Source of the DNA: MGBC113645 sp036308445
GTDB lineage: Bacteria; Bacillota_I; Bacilli_A; Erysipelotrichales; Coprobacillaceae
DNA: 53,904 bases
Direction: 5' to 3'
Assembly (NCBI GenBank): GCA_036308445.1
Contig: JAXJVS010000108.1
Location: 1 to 53,904 of the forward strand
The notes beneath the pieces are model-generated. The model was given only the letters and a program-made list of their open reading frames with translations, did not search any database and was not told where the DNA came from. Of the stretch, positions 1 through 9,649 are shown in pieces; positions within the stretch are counted from its first letter, which is position 1; each line of letters opens with the position of its first letter. A program made the translations under genes and the position numbers.

Positions 1-1770
1 AAAACAGATATACAGGTTAATTTAAGTTATAATTCTTCTTATTTGGGTTCATTGGGAATCTTTGAAGAAGATTCTACATCTTCATTTAAAATTGTATATG
101 GATTAGTATCAGTTATTCTAGCTATTATTGTTATTGCTTCAGTTGTCATTATTTATCAGGCATTTAATTTATCAATGAATGATAAGATTAAGTATTTAGG
201 TATGTTATCTAGTGTAGGTGCCACACCTAAACAAAAGAGAAATTCTGTCTTCTTTGAAGGAATTTTCTTAACTTTAATAGCTTTACCAGTAGGTTTTATT
301 TGTAGTTATATTGGTATGTTTGTCACGTTTACTTATATGAATAGTTTAAATGTGATTAAAGTTACTGGTGCTATTCTACAAATATCATTCTCACTACAAT
401 ATACTTTACTAACAATTATTCTTGGTATTCTAACTGTATTTATATCATTAATTATACCAGCAATAAAATTATCTAGAATATCAGTTATGAATGCCTTAAA
501 GAAAGATGATGAAATTAAAGTTAAGAAATCTAAGCTAAAAGTAGGGTTTATTCAAAGAAAAATCTTAAGATATAATCAGCAGTTAGCATTAAAAAATTAT
601 AAAAGACAAGGCAAACGTTCAAGAGTTATTGTATTATCATTAGTGATATCTATGGTGTTATTTATTACTATGTATAGTTTTACTAGTCAAATGTATAAAA
701 GTATTATTAACAACAATACTTATGGTTTGTATGATATTAGTGGAATGTTTGCAGAAGATTCTCCTGAAATCAATGATTATAAAAAGATATTAGATACTAA
801 TAATAAAGTAGAAAGTTATTTTTATTATACTAAAGATTATAATCTTAAAGCCCAGTTAAATCAGAAATATTTTGCTGAAAAGCTTGCTGATGATGGGAAT
901 GGTAGTGCTTGTATAAGTGCATTAGATGAACAATCTTTTAAGAAATTATGTGAACAAAATAATATAGAATATATAGGAGAAAAACAGGCATTAGTTAAAG
1001 GAGTAAGTATACTTACTGATGGCGATAATATTGCCAAAACTGAATATATTAAAAATCCTAAAGATGATTTGATTTTAAAACTAGAATATATGAAATATGA
1101 TGGTGACCAACAATATTTAGTTGAAGCACCACTATTTGAAAGTATTAATTATATTGAGGAAGATAGTTATAAATTATTAGATAATGGTGGTTATATGCTA
1201 GAAATCATTGTACCATTATCTTATTATACAAACTTTGATGACAATACAATTACTGGAATAGAATTTTGTATAAAATCTGATCAACATGTAGAACTATGTG
1301 AAGAATTAAAAGCATTAGGATATTCTCCATATAATCAGAATGAAGCTTACCAAGATGAGATTCAGACATTATTAGTTGTACAAATATTTGTTTATGGATT
1401 TATTTGTTTAATGATATTATTTGCATTATTAAATATAGTGAATATGATGAGTGCAAGTATTGATAAAAGACAAAAAGAATTTGCAATGTTATTAAGTGTT
1501 GGTTTGAGTTCTATGGGAATTAAGAAAATGATACTTTACGAAAGTTTGATTTATGGATTAAAGACTTTCTTGTATGGTTTACCTATATGTATATTGATTG
1601 AGTATATTATGTATAAGATGACGAATTCTAATGAATTGTTTGAAGTATCTTATTTTGCATATATTGTTTCATTGATTGTAGTTATTATTGTTATGGTATT
1701 AACATTTAAAGTAGGATTAAAAAAATTGAATAAACAAAACATTATTGAAATTTTAAAAGATGACATGTAG
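1..1770 (+). CDS. FtsX-like ABC transporter permease (5' partial)
   Basis: Membrane subunit of an ABC transporter of the FtsX/BceB type. The frame is open from base 1, so the true start and first membrane segment lie outside the window. Two FtsX cores are visible: three hydrophobic segments within about the first 170 residues, then an extracytoplasmic region of roughly 200 residues, then three more segments in the last 130. Each core carries the same short loop motif, SVGATPKQ in the first and SVGLSSMG in the second, as expected for the duplicated FtsX domain. The ATPase partner should lie just upstream. The substrate is unknown; antimicrobial-peptide sensing or export is common in this family but cannot be read here. 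Confidence 0.85.
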   Translation, partial: KTDIQVNLSYNSSYLGSLGIFEEDSTSSFKIVYGLVSVILAIIVIASVVIIYQAFNLSMNDKIKYLGMLSSVGATPKQKRNSVFFEGIFLTLIALPVGFICSYIGMFVTFTYMNSLNVIKVTGAILQISFSLQYTLLTIILGILTVFISLIIPAIKLSRISVMNALKKDDEIKVKKSKLKVGFIQRKILRYNQQLALKNYKRQGKRSRVIVLSLVISMVLFITMYSFTSQMYKSIINNNTYGLYDISGMFAEDSPEINDYKKILDTNNKVESYFYYTKDYNLKAQLNQKYFAEKLADDGNGSACISALDEQSFKKLCEQNNIEYIGEKQALVKGVSILTDGDNIAKTEYIKNPKDDLILKLEYMKYDGDQQYLVEAPLFESINYIEEDSYKLLDNGGYMLEIIVPLSYYTNFDDNTITGIEFCIKSDQHVELCEELKALGYSPYNQNEAYQDEIQTLLVVQIFVYGFICLMILFALLNIVNMMSASIDKRQKEFAMLLSVGLSSMGIKKMILYESLIYGLKTFLYGLPICILIEYIMYKMTNSNELFEVSYFAYIVSLIVVIIVMVLTFKVGLKKLNKQNIIEILKDDM

Positions 1771-1784
1771 TCATCTTTTATATT
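1754..1784 (+). terminator. Intrinsic terminator after the FtsX permease
   Basis: An 11-bp perfect stem (1754-1764 with 1770-1780) around a 5-base loop, followed by an AT-rich tail. The stem is built from the last codons of the permease, and its stop codon lies in the loop. Confidence 0.75.
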
Positions 1785-1806
1785 ATAATAATAATTGGTG
1801 ATAGGA

Positions 1807-2637
1807 ATGGAATTATTAGAAAGACTAAAAAATGATAAATCATTAAATGATAACGAGAATTATATTATTGAATATATAATAGAACACATAGATGAAATAC
1901 CACATATTTCATCTAGAGAATTAGGAAGAAGAACTTATACAAGTTCTACTTCGGTTATTAGATTAATTAAAAAATTAGGATTTGAGAATTATAATGATTT
2001 TAAATTGAATATTGTTTCTTATTTAAAGAATATTGATATGAAAGATGCTACAATAACTGAAAATGAAAACATGTTATCATTAATGAATAAATTAGCAGAT
2101 ATTAATACTGCAGTAGTGCAACAAATGAAGGAAAGATTATCGGTTGAAGATATTAATCGAATTGTTTCTTATATATCAGGAGTTCAATATATTGATATTA
2201 TTGCAACTGATATGAATCACAGTATATGTGAATATTTTTGTCATTTGCTTTGGACGATGGGAAAAAATGTAAATGTTTATCATGAGAGTGATAAGCAATT
2301 ATATTTAGGATTAAATGTTCCTCATGATCATGTGGTTATTGTAGTAAGTAGAAAAGCTCAAGATACATATATATTAAAAGTGTTAAAAACATTGAAAAAG
2401 CGAAATATAAAAACAATTATTTTAACTGTTAACAAGGATGAAAGTTTAAAAAATTTATGTACGCAATGTTTATCTTGTTTTGTTTCTACTGATTCAAAGA
2501 AGATTAGAGATATAGTTTTTTATACATCATTGAAATATGTTTTTGATTTGATTTATGTTTCTATGTTTTCTAATGATCTTCATCATACAACGAAATTAGA
2601 AGATATATATAATTCTATAGCTGGATATAAATTGTAG
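1807..2637 (+). CDS. RpiR/MurR family transcriptional regulator
   Basis: Predicted sugar-phosphate-responsive DNA-binding regulator. The N-terminal ~75 residues form an RpiR-type helix-turn-helix (SSRELGRRTYTSSTSVIRL) and residues ~110-245 match a SIS domain, which binds phosphosugars in this family. TTG (1795) and GTG (1798) are in frame upstream, but the ATG at 1807 has GGTGATAGG before it and is preferred. It lies 128 bp upstream of a 6-phospho-beta-glucosidase on the same strand, so it probably controls beta-glucoside use. No PTS transporter gene is adjacent. Confidence 0.85.
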   Translation: MELLERLKNDKSLNDNENYIIEYIIEHIDEIPHISSRELGRRTYTSSTSVIRLIKKLGFENYNDFKLNIVSYLKNIDMKDATITENENMLSLMNKLADINTAVVQQMKERLSVEDINRIVSYISGVQYIDIIATDMNHSICEYFCHLLWTMGKNVNVYHESDKQLYLGLNVPHDHVVIVVSRKAQDTYILKVLKTLKKRNIKTIILTVNKDESLKNLCTQCLSCFVSTDSKKIRDIVFYTSLKYVFDLIYVSMFSNDLHHTTKLEDIYNSIAGYKL

Positions 2638-2655
2638 CATTGCTACAATTTTTTA
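2629..2655 (+). terminator. Intrinsic terminator after the RpiR gene
   Basis: A 10-bp perfect stem (2629-2638 with 2642-2651), 3-base loop and a T run. It includes the stop codon of the regulator, so the downstream glucosidase probably has its own promoter. Confidence 0.8.
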
Positions 2656-2765
2656 ATTATTAGATTAATGAATTTTGAAGCATTGCTACAGTTTAGAGGG
2701 AAGGTATTGAATCTTGTTATATTTTTGTTTATTGTGTAAATACAAAAAACAGGAGGAGAAATAGT

Positions 2766-4193
2766 ATGGCGTTTAAAGAAGGTTTTTTATGGGGTGGTGC
2801 AGTTGCAGCACACCAAATTGAAGGTGGATGGAATGAAGGTGGCAAAGGTGTTAGTGTTGCTGATGTTATGACAGCAGGAGCTAATGGTGTTGCTAGAAGA
2901 ATTACAGATGGTGTTATTGAAGGTGAAAATTATCCTAACCATGAGGCTATTGATTTTTATCATCGTTATAAAGGGGATGTTAAGTTGTTTGCAGAAATGG
3001 GATTTAAATGTTTTAGAACATCAATTGCATGGACTAGAATTTTCCCTAATGGTGATGAAGAAGAACCTAATGAAGAAGGTTTAAAATTTTATGATGACTT
3101 ATTTGATGAATGTTTAAAGTATGGTATTGAACCAGTAGTTACATTATCACATTTTGAGATGCCTTATCATTTAGTAAAAGAATATGGTGGATTTAGAAAT
3201 AGAAAATGTATAGATTTCTTTGTGAAATATGCTGAAGTATGTTTTAAAAGATATAATGGTAAAGTTAAATATTGGATGACTTTTAATGAAATTAATAATC
3301 AAGCTAATTATCAGGAAGATTTTGCTCCTTTTACAAATTCTGGACTTAAATATAAAGAAGGAGAGAATAGAGAATTACTTATGTATCAAGCAGCTCATTA
3401 TGAGTTAGTCGCAAGTGCTAAAGCAGTAAAAATAGGACATGAGATTAATCCTGAATATCAGATTGGATGTATGCTTACAATGGCTCCTATTTATCCACAT
3501 TCTTGTGATCCTAAAGATATGATGATGAGTATGGGAGCTATGCATAAACGTTATTGGTTTGGAGATGTTCATGCAAGAGGGTATTATCCTCCATATATGA
3601 CTAAATTCTTTGAAAGAAATCATTATGATTTAGATATTACTGAACAAGATAAAGCAGATTTATTAACAGGTACTGTTGATTATATTGGTTTCTCTTATTA
3701 TTTCTCATTCTGTACTCAATATTTAAGAGATAATCCTTATTATGATTATGATGAAACTCAAGATTTAGTAAGAAATGAATATGTTAAGGCAAGTGACTGG
3801 GGATGGCAAATTGATCCAACTGGATTAAGATATGTATTAAACTGGTTATATGATCATTTTAGATTACCATTATTTATTGTAGAAAATGGTTTTGGTGCTA
3901 TTGATGTTAAAGAAGAAGATGGTACTGTTGATGATCAATATCGTATTGATTATCTAAAAGCTCATATTGAAGCTATGAAAGAAGCAGTAGAAGTTGATGG
4001 AGTAGATTTAATGGGATATACTCCTTGGGGATGTATTGATATTGTTTCTGCAGGTACTGGAGAAATGAAAAAACGTTATGGATTTATCTATGTAGATAAA
4101 GATAACGATGGAAATGGTACATTAGAAAGAAGTAAAAAGAAATCATTTGATTGGTTTAAAAAAGTTATTGCTTCTAATGGTGAAGAATTATAA
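2766..4193 (+). CDS. 6-phospho-beta-glucosidase (glycoside hydrolase family 1)
   Basis: Cytoplasmic enzyme that hydrolyses phosphorylated beta-glucosides, such as cellobiose-6-phosphate imported by a PTS, to glucose-6-phosphate and glucose or aglycone. Length (475 aa) is normal for GH1. The acid/base motif TFNE sits at residues 172-175 and the nucleophile motif ENG at 373-375. The start is firm: AGGAGGAG lies about 8 bases before the ATG. The RpiR regulator upstream is the likely controller. The exact substrate (cellobiose, salicin, arbutin) cannot be told from sequence. Confidence 0.92.
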   Translation: MAFKEGFLWGGAVAAHQIEGGWNEGGKGVSVADVMTAGANGVARRITDGVIEGENYPNHEAIDFYHRYKGDVKLFAEMGFKCFRTSIAWTRIFPNGDEEEPNEEGLKFYDDLFDECLKYGIEPVVTLSHFEMPYHLVKEYGGFRNRKCIDFFVKYAEVCFKRYNGKVKYWMTFNEINNQANYQEDFAPFTNSGLKYKEGENRELLMYQAAHYELVASAKAVKIGHEINPEYQIGCMLTMAPIYPHSCDPKDMMMSMGAMHKRYWFGDVHARGYYPPYMTKFFERNHYDLDITEQDKADLLTGTVDYIGFSYYFSFCTQYLRDNPYYDYDETQDLVRNEYVKASDWGWQIDPTGLRYVLNWLYDHFRLPLFIVENGFGAIDVKEEDGTVDDQYRIDYLKAHIEAMKEAVEVDGVDLMGYTPWGCIDIVSAGTGEMKKRYGFIYVDKDNDGNGTLERSKKKSFDWFKKVIASNGEEL

Positions 4194-4216
4194 AAGGCTC
4201 AATTTGAGCCTTTTAT
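4192..4216. terminator. Bidirectional terminator between convergent genes
   Basis: Stem GGCTCAA/TTGAGCC (4196-4202 with 4204-4210) flanked by A4 and T4, so it can serve both the glucosidase and the convergent CoA-binding protein gene, whose stop codon it overlaps. Confidence 0.8.
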
Positions 4217-4590
4217 TGTGTCTGAATTAATATACAATCTAATATTGGTGTAATACCATGAGATTGCATTAAATCTAATATTTCGTCATTATATGTTCCT
4301 GGTTGCATCCAGGCATAACCAATACCTATTGTTCTCATTTGACCAATATATTCTTTTGCATATTTTGGATTAATCACAAATACTACAACATCAATAGGTG
4401 AAGGAATAACATCTAGGTTTTCATACATCTTATTACCATCTATCTCTTGATATTTAGGAGAAACACCAAAAGTATGATAACCTTTTTCTTTTAATCTTTT
4501 ATAGATTTTATATCCATATTTACTTTTATCAGGAGTTACCCCAATAACTGCAAAATTCTTATAAATAGTTAATAGTTCTTTAGGAGTCAT
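4213..4590 (-). CDS. CoA-binding domain protein (YccU-like)
   Basis: Small single-domain protein (125 aa) with a Rossmann-like CoA-binding fold, as in the YccU family and the N-terminal domain of succinyl-CoA synthetase alpha. NFAVIGVTPDKSKYG near residue 12 is the nucleotide-binding turn, and the hydrophobic strand DVVVFVI and the segment AWMQPGTYND are typical. The start is set at 4590 because GAGGTG ends nine bases upstream; an in-frame GTG at 4599 overlaps that ribosome binding site. The cellular role of this family is not established. Confidence 0.85.
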   Translation of the reverse strand: MTPKELLTIYKNFAVIGVTPDKSKYGYKIYKRLKEKGYHTFGVSPKYQEIDGNKMYENLDVIPSPIDVVVFVINPKYAKEYIGQMRTIGIGYAWMQPGTYNDEILDLMQSHGITPILDCILIQTQ

Positions 4591-4684
4591 AATTATCACC
4601 TCGAAAATATTATATCAAACAAAGATAAATTGTAAAAGCAAATAAATTGTGGTATAGTATGAAACGTAAGAAAAGGGTGATAGA

Positions 4685-6544
4685 ATGTACGATATTATTG
4701 TTGTAGGTGGTGGACATGCAGGAATTGAAGCATGTTTAGCCTCTGCTAGAATTGGTAAAAAAACTTTATTAATAACATCTAATTTTAAAAATGTTGGATC
4801 TTGTCCTTGTAATACTTCTATTGGAGGTCCTGCTAAAGGAATTATTGTAAGAGAAATAGATGCACTTGGTGGACAAATGGGTAAAACCACTGATAAAACA
4901 TATCTTCAAATGAAGATGTTAAATACAGCTAAGGGACCTGGGGTTCAGTCTTTAAGAGCACAAGTGGATAAACAGGTATATCCTAGATATATGCAAAATG
5001 TGATTCAACAACAAGATAATCTTGATGTTTTAGAAGCAATGGTTGAAGATTTGATTATTGATGGTAATAAAGCAAAAGGTGTAATTTTAGAAAATGGTCA
5101 AGAAATTGAATCAAGAGCTGTTATTTTAACGACAGGAACTTATATGAAAGCTGAAATCTTAGTAGGAGCTAATAAGACACCTAGTGGTCCTGATAATCAA
5201 AGACAGTCTTTATATTTATCTGATAAGTTAAAGGATTTAGGAATGAGAATTCAAAGATTAAAAACAGGAACACCACCAAGAGTTGAAATCAATAGTGTAG
5301 ATTATTCTAAAACACAATTACAGCCTGGTACTGATGATGAATTAGCATTTAGTTTTGAAACTAATACTTATGTACCAATTGAAGAACAAACACCTTGTTA
5401 TTTAACATATACAAATGAAACGACACACAAGATTATTAAAGATAATTTACATAGATCTAGTATGTATTCTGGAATAGTGAAAGGTATAGGGCCTAGATAT
5501 TGTCCTTCTATTGAAGATAAAGTTGTAAAGTTTTCAGATAAGCCACAGCATCAGATATTCTTAGAACCAGAATCTAAAGAAATGAATACTATTTATGTAC
5601 AAGGATTCTCTACATCATTACCACATGATGTACAAGAAGAAATGATTAGAACAATTCCTGGATTAGAAAATTGTGAAATATTAAAGTATGCATATGCAAT
5701 TGAATATGATGCAATAGATCCATTACAATTATGGCCTAATTTAGAAACTAAAGTTATTGAAAACTTATTTACTGCTGGTCAAATTAATGGAACAAGCGGT
5801 TATGAAGAAGCTGCTGCTCAAGGTTTAATGGCAGGAATTAATGCGGTATTAAAGATTGATGGAAAAGAACCATTGGTATTAAAGAGAAATGAAGCTTATG
5901 TTGGCGTTATGATTGATGATTTAGTTACTAAAGGAACTGAAGAACCTTATCGTATGCTTACAAGTAGAGCAGAATATAGATTATTATTAAGACATGATAA
6001 TGCAGATGAAAGATTAAGAAATTATGGACATAATGTAGGTTTAGTTACTGAAGAAGAATATCAGCATTATGTAGATAAGATGAATCATATTCATAATGAG
6101 ATTGAAAGATTAGATACTATTCGTTTTACTCCTAAGTCTGAAATTAATGAAGTATTAGTTAATGTTGGTTCCACACCTTTAAAAGAAGGTATTAGTGCTA
6201 AAGAATTATTACAAAGACCAGAAGTGGATTATGATTTATTAATTCCTTATATTGAAGATCAAGGATTAACTAGAGAAGAAAGAAAAAGAGTCACTATTTT
6301 AGTTAAATATAAAGGATATATTGATAAAACATTAAGACAGGTAGAAAAACAGATTAAGATGGAAGAAAAACAAATTCCTAAAGATATTAATTATGAAGAT
6401 GTATTAAACTTATCATTAGAAGCTAAACAAAAATTATCTAATATTAGACCTATGACAATAGGTCAAGCATCTCGTATTTCTGGTATTAATCCAGCAGATA
6501 TTTCTGTATTATTAATCTATCTTAAACAAAAGTATGAGGGATAA
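4685..6544 (+). CDS. mnmG: tRNA uridine-5-carboxymethylaminomethyl(34) synthesis enzyme MnmG
   Basis: With MnmE it installs the cmnm5/nm5 group on U34 of several tRNAs, using FAD, NADH and methylene-tetrahydrofolate. The 619-aa length is standard. The FAD dinucleotide-binding motif GGGHAG is at residues 8-13, followed by the MnmG signature region CNTSIGGPAKG near residue 40; the C-terminal SYEEAAAQGL-type region and helical tail are also recognisable (here GYEEAAAQGL). The next gene, rsmG, begins 2 bases after its stop, so the two are co-transcribed, the usual arrangement near the origin in Bacillota. Confidence 0.97.
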   Translation: MYDIIVVGGGHAGIEACLASARIGKKTLLITSNFKNVGSCPCNTSIGGPAKGIIVREIDALGGQMGKTTDKTYLQMKMLNTAKGPGVQSLRAQVDKQVYPRYMQNVIQQQDNLDVLEAMVEDLIIDGNKAKGVILENGQEIESRAVILTTGTYMKAEILVGANKTPSGPDNQRQSLYLSDKLKDLGMRIQRLKTGTPPRVEINSVDYSKTQLQPGTDDELAFSFETNTYVPIEEQTPCYLTYTNETTHKIIKDNLHRSSMYSGIVKGIGPRYCPSIEDKVVKFSDKPQHQIFLEPESKEMNTIYVQGFSTSLPHDVQEEMIRTIPGLENCEILKYAYAIEYDAIDPLQLWPNLETKVIENLFTAGQINGTSGYEEAAAQGLMAGINAVLKIDGKEPLVLKRNEAYVGVMIDDLVTKGTEEPYRMLTSRAEYRLLLRHDNADERLRNYGHNVGLVTEEEYQHYVDKMNHIHNEIERLDTIRFTPKSEINEVLVNVGSTPLKEGISAKELLQRPEVDYDLLIPYIEDQGLTREERKRVTILVKYKGYIDKTLRQVEKQIKMEEKQIPKDINYEDVLNLSLEAKQKLSNIRPMTIGQASRISGINPADISVLLIYLKQKYEG

Positions 6545-6546
6545 TC

Positions 6547-7251
6547 ATGAATATAGAACAATTTATTAATGCATTAAAAGAAAAAGGAATAGTATTAACT
6601 GATAAACAATTAAAACAGTTTGATACTTATTATCATACTTTAGTAGAATGGAATGAAAAGATGAATTTAACTGCTATTGTTAATAAAGAAGATGTTTATT
6701 TAAAACATTTCTATGATTCATTAACACCATCATTTGATTTTGATTTTAATAATCAATCATTATGTGATATTGGAGCAGGTGCTGGTTTTCCTTCTATTCC
6801 TTTAAAGATTGTTTATCCTGATTTAAAGATAACTATTGTGGATTCTTTATCTAAAAGAATTACTTTCTTGAATCATTTAGTTAAAGAATTAGAGTTAGAT
6901 AATGTTAAAGCAATTGCAGCTAGAGCTGAAGAATATGCAGTAAACAATAGAGAAGCTTTTGATATAGTCACTGCTAGAGCAGTTGCAAGATTAAATATTC
7001 TAGATGAATTATGTTTACCATTAGTTAAACCTAACGGATATTTCATCACTTTAAAAGGGAAAATCTGGCAGGAAGAATTAAAGGAAGCAAAAAATGGTAT
7101 TAAGATATTAGGTGGAGAAGTAAAAAAAGAAGTTGATTTTACATTGGCATCATTGGATGATCAAAGATGTAATATTTATATTCAAAAAGTAAAAAATACA
7201 CCTAATAAATATCCAAGACCATTTGGGAAAATTAAGAAGAAACCATTATAA
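6547..7251 (+). CDS. rsmG: 16S rRNA (guanine(527)-N7)-methyltransferase RsmG
   Basis: Methylates N7 of G527 in 16S rRNA with S-adenosylmethionine. At 234 aa it is of normal length. Motif I reads DIGAGAGFPSIPL, followed by the acidic strand end ITIVDS, and the AARAEEY and TARAVARL segments are typical of RsmG. It is translationally linked to mnmG and the C-terminus is lysine-rich. Confidence 0.96.
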   Translation: MNIEQFINALKEKGIVLTDKQLKQFDTYYHTLVEWNEKMNLTAIVNKEDVYLKHFYDSLTPSFDFDFNNQSLCDIGAGAGFPSIPLKIVYPDLKITIVDSLSKRITFLNHLVKELELDNVKAIAARAEEYAVNNREAFDIVTARAVARLNILDELCLPLVKPNGYFITLKGKIWQEELKEAKNGIKILGGEVKKEVDFTLASLDDQRCNIYIQKVKNTPNKYPRPFGKIKKKPL

Positions 7252-7285
7252 AGAGTATATATTTATACCATTTAAATCAATTTGT

Positions 7286-7376
7286 AAGGAGTAAATTATG
7301 TAATATCATTTGCTCGACGAAATGATTAAATTGACATTTGTGTTAAATAATAACCCAGGAAGTTCCTGGGTTTCTT
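7286..7376 (+). other. Post-rsmG leader-like stretch with two hairpins and an ATG-TAA
   Basis: A good Shine-Dalgarno (AAGGAG, 7287-7292) stands before an ATG (7298-7300) that is followed at once by TAA (7301-7303). A 7-bp hairpin follows (7305-7311 with 7320-7326), then a strong terminator stem (7352-7360 with 7364-7372). This could be the remnant of a gene start or a structured RNA tail of the mnmG-rsmG transcript. No protein is supported. Confidence 0.35.
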
Positions 7377-7378
7377 TG
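7352..7378 (+). terminator. Intrinsic terminator of the mnmG-rsmG operon
   Basis: A 9-bp perfect GC-rich stem (7352-7360 with 7364-7372), loop AGT, then TTTCTTTG. Confidence 0.85.
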
Positions 7379-7509
7379 TGTTTGTGTCACCTCTTTTCTA
7401 GGAAAAAGCTGACTTATATATATCTATCTCATGATTGGTTTGAATTTGTCCGCGGTTTGTTTCAAATTATTAATATTCATGGTATACTTGTAAAACTGGA
7501 GGTGGTAAA

Positions 7510-8841
7510 GTGAAAAAAAGTTTAACTGAGGGATCAATATTAAAATCGATGATTTTATTTGCTTTACCACTAATATTAGGAAATATGTTACAGCAATTAT
7601 ATAATGTTGTTGATACATATATTGTAGGACATTTTCTAGGTGCTAATGCATTAGCGGGAGTAGGAGCATCTTATAGTATAGTTACTTTTATTACTTCTTT
7701 AATATTAGGATTATGTATGGGAGCTGGAGTTCTGTTTTCAATGCTTTATGGAGCTAAAAGAGATAAAGAATTGAAAAATAGTTTTGTGATTTCTTTTGTC
7801 TTTATAGGAGTTATAAGTGTTTTGATTATGGGATTGTCTATAAGTTTTGTAGATCCGTTATTAAAATTCTTAAATGTACCTAATGATATTTATGTATTAA
7901 CTAGAAATTATATTGTAATTATTTTTTATGGTATTTTCTTTACATTTTTATATAATTATTTTGCTTCACTTTTAAGAGCATTAGGTGATTCAAAGACGCC
8001 TTTATTGTTTCTAGGAATATCTACGATATCGAATATTATACTTGATATCACTTTTATATTATATATATCAAAAAGTGTTAAAAGTGTCGCATATGCTACA
8101 ATTATTTCCCAGGCAATTTCAGCAATATTCATGATAGTATATACATTACATAAGAAAAAAGAATATGTTCCTTATAAAGAACATTGTTATTTAGATAAGA
8201 GAATTTTTAATAAATTTATCTCATATTCCTTATTAACATGTATTCAACAGTCAGTAATGAATTTTGGAATCATGTTGGTACAGGGAATAGTCAATAGTTT
8301 TGGTGTTACAGTAATGGCGGGATTTAGTACAGCAGTTAAAATTGATACTTTAGCATATATGCCAGTACAAGACTTTGGAAATGCTTTTTCAACATTTGTT
8401 GCTCAAAATAAAGGAGCTAATAAAGAAGATAGAGTTAATAAGGGGTTAAAATATGCTTGTATAGTTTCTATTTTATTTTGTATAGTTATATCTTCTGTTA
8501 TCTATATGTTTGCAGAGAATTTTATGATGATATTTTTAAATGTTAATGAGATTGAAGCCATATCCGTAGGTGTTCAATATTTAAGAATTGAAGGAGCTTG
8601 TTATATTGGTATTGGGTTATTATTTTTATGGTATGGTTATTATCGAGGAATTGGTAAACCTTTTATATCAGTTATATTGACAGTTATATCTTTGGGGACA
8701 AGAGTTATATTATCTTATACTTTATCAAATATATCAGCTATTGGTGTATTAGGAATATGGTGGTCTATACCGATAGGGTGGTTTTTAGCAGATGTAACAG
8801 GATTGTTTTATTATCTATACAAACGTCATAAAGCTCTTTAG
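7510..8841 (+). CDS. MATE family efflux transporter
   Basis: Twelve-helix membrane exporter of the multidrug and toxic compound extrusion family, normally driven by Na+ or H+ influx. The 443-aa length and hydrophobic pattern are standard. The N-terminal pattern LPLILGNMLQQLYNVVDTYIVG is characteristic, with a matching segment at the start of the second half (ISYSLLTCIQQSVMNFG). GTG start with GGAGGTG seven bases upstream. It lies between rsmG and noc, an insertion into an otherwise conserved gene order. Substrate unknown. Confidence 0.9.
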   Translation: MKKSLTEGSILKSMILFALPLILGNMLQQLYNVVDTYIVGHFLGANALAGVGASYSIVTFITSLILGLCMGAGVLFSMLYGAKRDKELKNSFVISFVFIGVISVLIMGLSISFVDPLLKFLNVPNDIYVLTRNYIVIIFYGIFFTFLYNYFASLLRALGDSKTPLLFLGISTISNIILDITFILYISKSVKSVAYATIISQAISAIFMIVYTLHKKKEYVPYKEHCYLDKRIFNKFISYSLLTCIQQSVMNFGIMLVQGIVNSFGVTVMAGFSTAVKIDTLAYMPVQDFGNAFSTFVAQNKGANKEDRVNKGLKYACIVSILFCIVISSVIYMFAENFMMIFLNVNEIEAISVGVQYLRIEGACYIGIGLLFLWYGYYRGIGKPFISVILTVISLGTRVILSYTLSNISAIGVLGIWWSIPIGWFLADVTGLFYYLYKRHKAL

Positions 8842-8890
8842 TTTTACGACAAAAAATGCTATAATCTAGTGGTTAAGAGGTGATATATAA

Positions 8891-9649
8891 ATGAAAGAAC
8901 CTATTTATAAGTTTATTGATATTAATATTATTATTGCGAATGAAAAGCAGCCCAGAACTCATTTTGAAAATGAAAAGATTCAGGAATTAGCAGAATCCAT
9001 TAAAAAGAATGGTTTATTACAGCCAATTGTAGTTAGACCATATGGTGATGTATATCAGATTGTTGTTGGGGAAAGAAGATATAGAGCTTGTAAATTAGCT
9101 GATTTAGAAGAAGTTCCATGTTTAGTACAAGATTATAATGAAGATGAAACTGCTACTGCTGCATTAGTAGAAAATATTCAAAGAGAAAATTTATCTGCAA
9201 TTGAAGAAGCACTTGCTTATCAAGCATTGTTAGATAACCAAAATCTAACACAAGAACAATTAGCAAAACAAGTAGGTAAGAGTCAATCAACAATTGCTAA
9301 TAAATTAAGATTATTACAATTACCAATAACAGTTCAAGAAGCAGTTAAGAAAAAAGAAATAACTGAAAGACATGCTAGAGCATTACTTCAATTAGATAGT
9401 ACTACAAAAAGAAATAATATGTTAAAGGAGATTATCTCTAAAGGATTAACTGTCGATGAAACAGAAAAGAAAATTAAGCAAAAGAAAACTGTAAAACCTA
9501 AAGTTAAAAAGATTTCTCAAAATGTAAGAATTGCGATTAATACAATAGATCAAGCTATTAAAATGGTAAAACAAGCTGGTGTAGAAATTAATTCAACTTC
9601 TAATGAAACAGAAGATGAATATATTATGACAATAAAAATTAAGAAATAA
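8891..9649 (+). CDS. noc: Nucleoid occlusion protein Noc (ParB family)
   Basis: ParB/Noc-family DNA-binding CTPase-fold protein. The GERRYRA and ENIQRENLSAIEEA boxes are present, followed by an HTH region. STIANKLRLLQLP, the ITERHARALL segment and the C-terminal VRIAINTID region resemble Bacillus Noc, as I recall it, more than ParB/Spo0J, and the position after rsmG fits Noc. The start is firm (AGAGGTGAT before the ATG). The protein begins directly with the strand leading to QPRTHF, so the N-terminal amphipathic membrane-targeting helix of Bacillus Noc is absent. No soj/parA is adjacent. It may instead be this organism's only ParB. Confidence 0.85.
   Translation: MKEPIYKFIDINIIIANEKQPRTHFENEKIQELAESIKKNGLLQPIVVRPYGDVYQIVVGERRYRACKLADLEEVPCLVQDYNEDETATAALVENIQRENLSAIEEALAYQALLDNQNLTQEQLAKQVGKSQSTIANKLRLLQLPITVQEAVKKKEITERHARALLQLDSTTKRNNMLKEIISKGLTVDETEKKIKQKKTVKPKVKKISQNVRIAINTIDQAIKMVKQAGVEINSTSNETEDEYIMTIKIKK

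Noticed and set aside
7310..7513. 67-codon plus-strand frame between rsmG and the MATE gene
   Set aside because: It runs through a strong terminator hairpin and has no ribosome binding site or protein-like composition.
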